From Oryzias latipes (Eukaryota > Chordata > Actinopteri > Beloniformes > Adrianichthyidae), in contig NC_019859.2 of assembly GCF_002234675.1 (NCBI RefSeq), forward strand, positions 15,425,002 to 15,489,001: a DNA stretch of 64,000 nucleotides, given 5' to 3'. Position 1 is the stretch's first letter, and each line of letters begins with the position of its first letter. Of the stretch, positions 62,490 through 64,000 are shown in pieces. The notes beneath the pieces were generated by a model, which saw only the letters and a list, made by a program, of their open reading frames with translations, was not told the DNA's origin and searched no databases. Both the position numbers and the translations under genes were made by a program.

Positions 62490-63031
62490 TTAAAGTCCCA
62501 CTCAGATTATCTTTTGATTTATTTTCAAAGCGTTCTTACGACAATGCCATTCTTAGCCAAAATCAGTAAACCTGTTTCGTTTTCTAGGATATAGTTTCTA
62601 CAGAGTCCCAGCAATTCATGAGAAATTTGCCTCTGAGTTGTGGGCGGGACTGTTGGTGCCGAGTAAGTCTACCCCTACTTCCCATCATCTATCTGTATAC
62701 ATGCTCTTCTGCTAGCTTACAGGCCCTCACACCCCAACAAAACGTTAACAGTGCAACAACAATGGCAAGCAATATTGGAGCTATCCAGGCGTACAGTATT
62801 AAGCCAGTTCCCAGGTCAGACGAGGAAAATAAAGACGTGCGTGGATCTATCTGTCTACAAGTGGATTCATCAGAACGGAGTAAAGCAGGGAGCTTGTGGC
62901 TCACCGTTGCAAGTTCTGCGTCACACTTACAAGCTTTTTTCAACAGCATCTTTTTGTCTGCTCCTGTGATTTGAATAAAGAAATACTCAGAAAGGCAAAA
63001 ACACAATTTTTTTATCGGAGTGGGTCTTTAA
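62490..63031 (-). mobile_element. TTAA-flanked MITE, copy 7 (complete, best preserved)
   Basis: TTAA is at both limits. The plus-strand ends TTAAAGTCCCACTCAGAT and ATCGGAGTGGGTCTTTAA are inverse repeats of about 18 bp. It is in the reverse orientation relative to copies 1-5. A frame starting MASNIGAIQAYSIKPVPR at 62763 runs to 62974, reading on the plus strand. It has the same start as the frames in copies 1 and 5. Confidence 0.85.
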
Positions 63032-64000
63032 GCTGAGGAGGTTTCTTTGGCCCAACGTCAAGCAGAGGAGAAAAATCTCAATAAACAGTACAAGTCTATA
63101 ATTGTTTTTTGCTACACATAACATTCATTATATACTGGTACTCATCTTTTATAACGAGCTTAAAGTGACTACCTGGCAGAAACCATAGCTCATCTATGGA
63201 GGAAAACGACCCGCCTTCTTCTTCGTGACTAAAACAAACAGCCAGGCGCCTGTTAAAACACATTCAGTCCTTGGTTAAGCGGTAATGTGATAACCGGGTA
63301 TGTAGGAGTATAAAACAAGGACATCAGAGCTGCTCTAATACCACTCCAAAACTCTGTAAACCACCTGTTTACACACATTTCAATAGAAAACAAACAGAAA
63401 AAGGAATAAATGATTCTCTCAAACAACAAATCAGTAAAAGTAGTAGTTTCCCACTTTTGTAGTCATGAGCAAAAGGCAGAGAAGTCCAAGAAAACACTGA
63501 TTTTTAGGATAACAAGACTCAATATTTTTGAAGAATTACCTAAATAGAGAGGATGTGACATGATCTGGATCATTCTGTGGAAATGCAGAAAATACAGAAT
63601 CCTCTCATTAATTTCATGTAACTGTTTTAAATAAAAACAGATTTGTTTCATTGCTGTTTTGCACTAAAACAAGAGGAAACGTAGTTTTATTAATTTGTTT
63701 GCACCTAAAAGACTTTTTTCTCGTGTAATTCAGTCATAACAGGTAAAAACCTGATACTGAAATAATAGATCTGTTCCAATAAAGCTAAAGTGAGTGTTTT
63801 ATTATTATAATGCTGAATCATATAGAGAATAGGGATAGAAAGTCGAGCATTTCTTCCACTGGGTTTGGGTTCCATGCGATATGTGCCAAGAACCTGCAAG
63901 ACTCGTACTATTGATGTGGAGGCTTAGGCAGAAAGGGACATTAAAAGGGGGAAATATTTATTGGGAATTTTTACTATTTTGTTTAAAAACGACAGTTCTC
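63032..64000. other. Window end, nothing recognised
   Basis: AT-rich sequence with short open frames only. Confidence 0.4.

Overview
This is AT-rich vertebrate DNA with short spliced exons, CpG-rich first exons, tRNA-derived SINEs and many DNA-transposon relics. The protein matches and the repeat content point to a teleost, probably a percomorph. A ricefish/medaka-like genome is my guess from one MITE family, not a demonstrated fact. Nothing here is bacterial, and there is no operon, CRISPR array or prophage.

Three protein-coding genes can be rebuilt exon by exon, all on the minus strand. egr4 (about 25.8 to 22.5 kb) is a two-exon immediate-early zinc-finger transcription factor with a TATA box and a perfect serum response element. 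mogs (about 43.0 to 36.9 kb) encodes ER glucosidase I of N-glycan trimming, with one non-coding and four coding exons. pdcd4 (about 58.2 to 43.9 kb) encodes a two-MA3-domain inhibitor of eIF4A in eleven coding exons. All exon phases close exactly, giving 493, 845 and 462 residues. A lone terminal-exon candidate at 61.2 kb may be the 3' end of a fourth minus-strand gene lying mostly outside the window.

Region by region: 0-22 kb has no convincing coding exon. It holds a CpG-rich promoter-like block (4.86-5.58 kb), a nested repeat cluster (3.3-4.4 kb), a deleted Tc1 transposon (7.8-8.7 kb), three copies of a TTAA-flanked MITE and some complex non-coding sequence that may be regulatory. 22.5-26 kb is egr4. 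26-36.9 kb is intergenic, with a hAT-like element (30.3-31.4 kb), an unexplained GC-rich block with a perfect hairpin (32.4-32.8 kb) and another MITE. 36.9-43.1 kb is mogs with its promoter. 43.5-58.6 kb is pdcd4, whose introns carry a foldback element around an ATCT microsatellite, a TA microsatellite, two MITEs and a TATA-driven candidate alternative first exon. 58.6-64 kb is mostly repeats and unannotated sequence.

The genes have unrelated jobs: stimulus-coupled transcription, glycoprotein folding, and translational control. The most interesting points are the candidate internal promoter and alternative N-terminus of pdcd4, the loss of the phosphodegron in this PDCD4, and a seven-copy TTAA-flanked family that keeps parts of an open reading frame.
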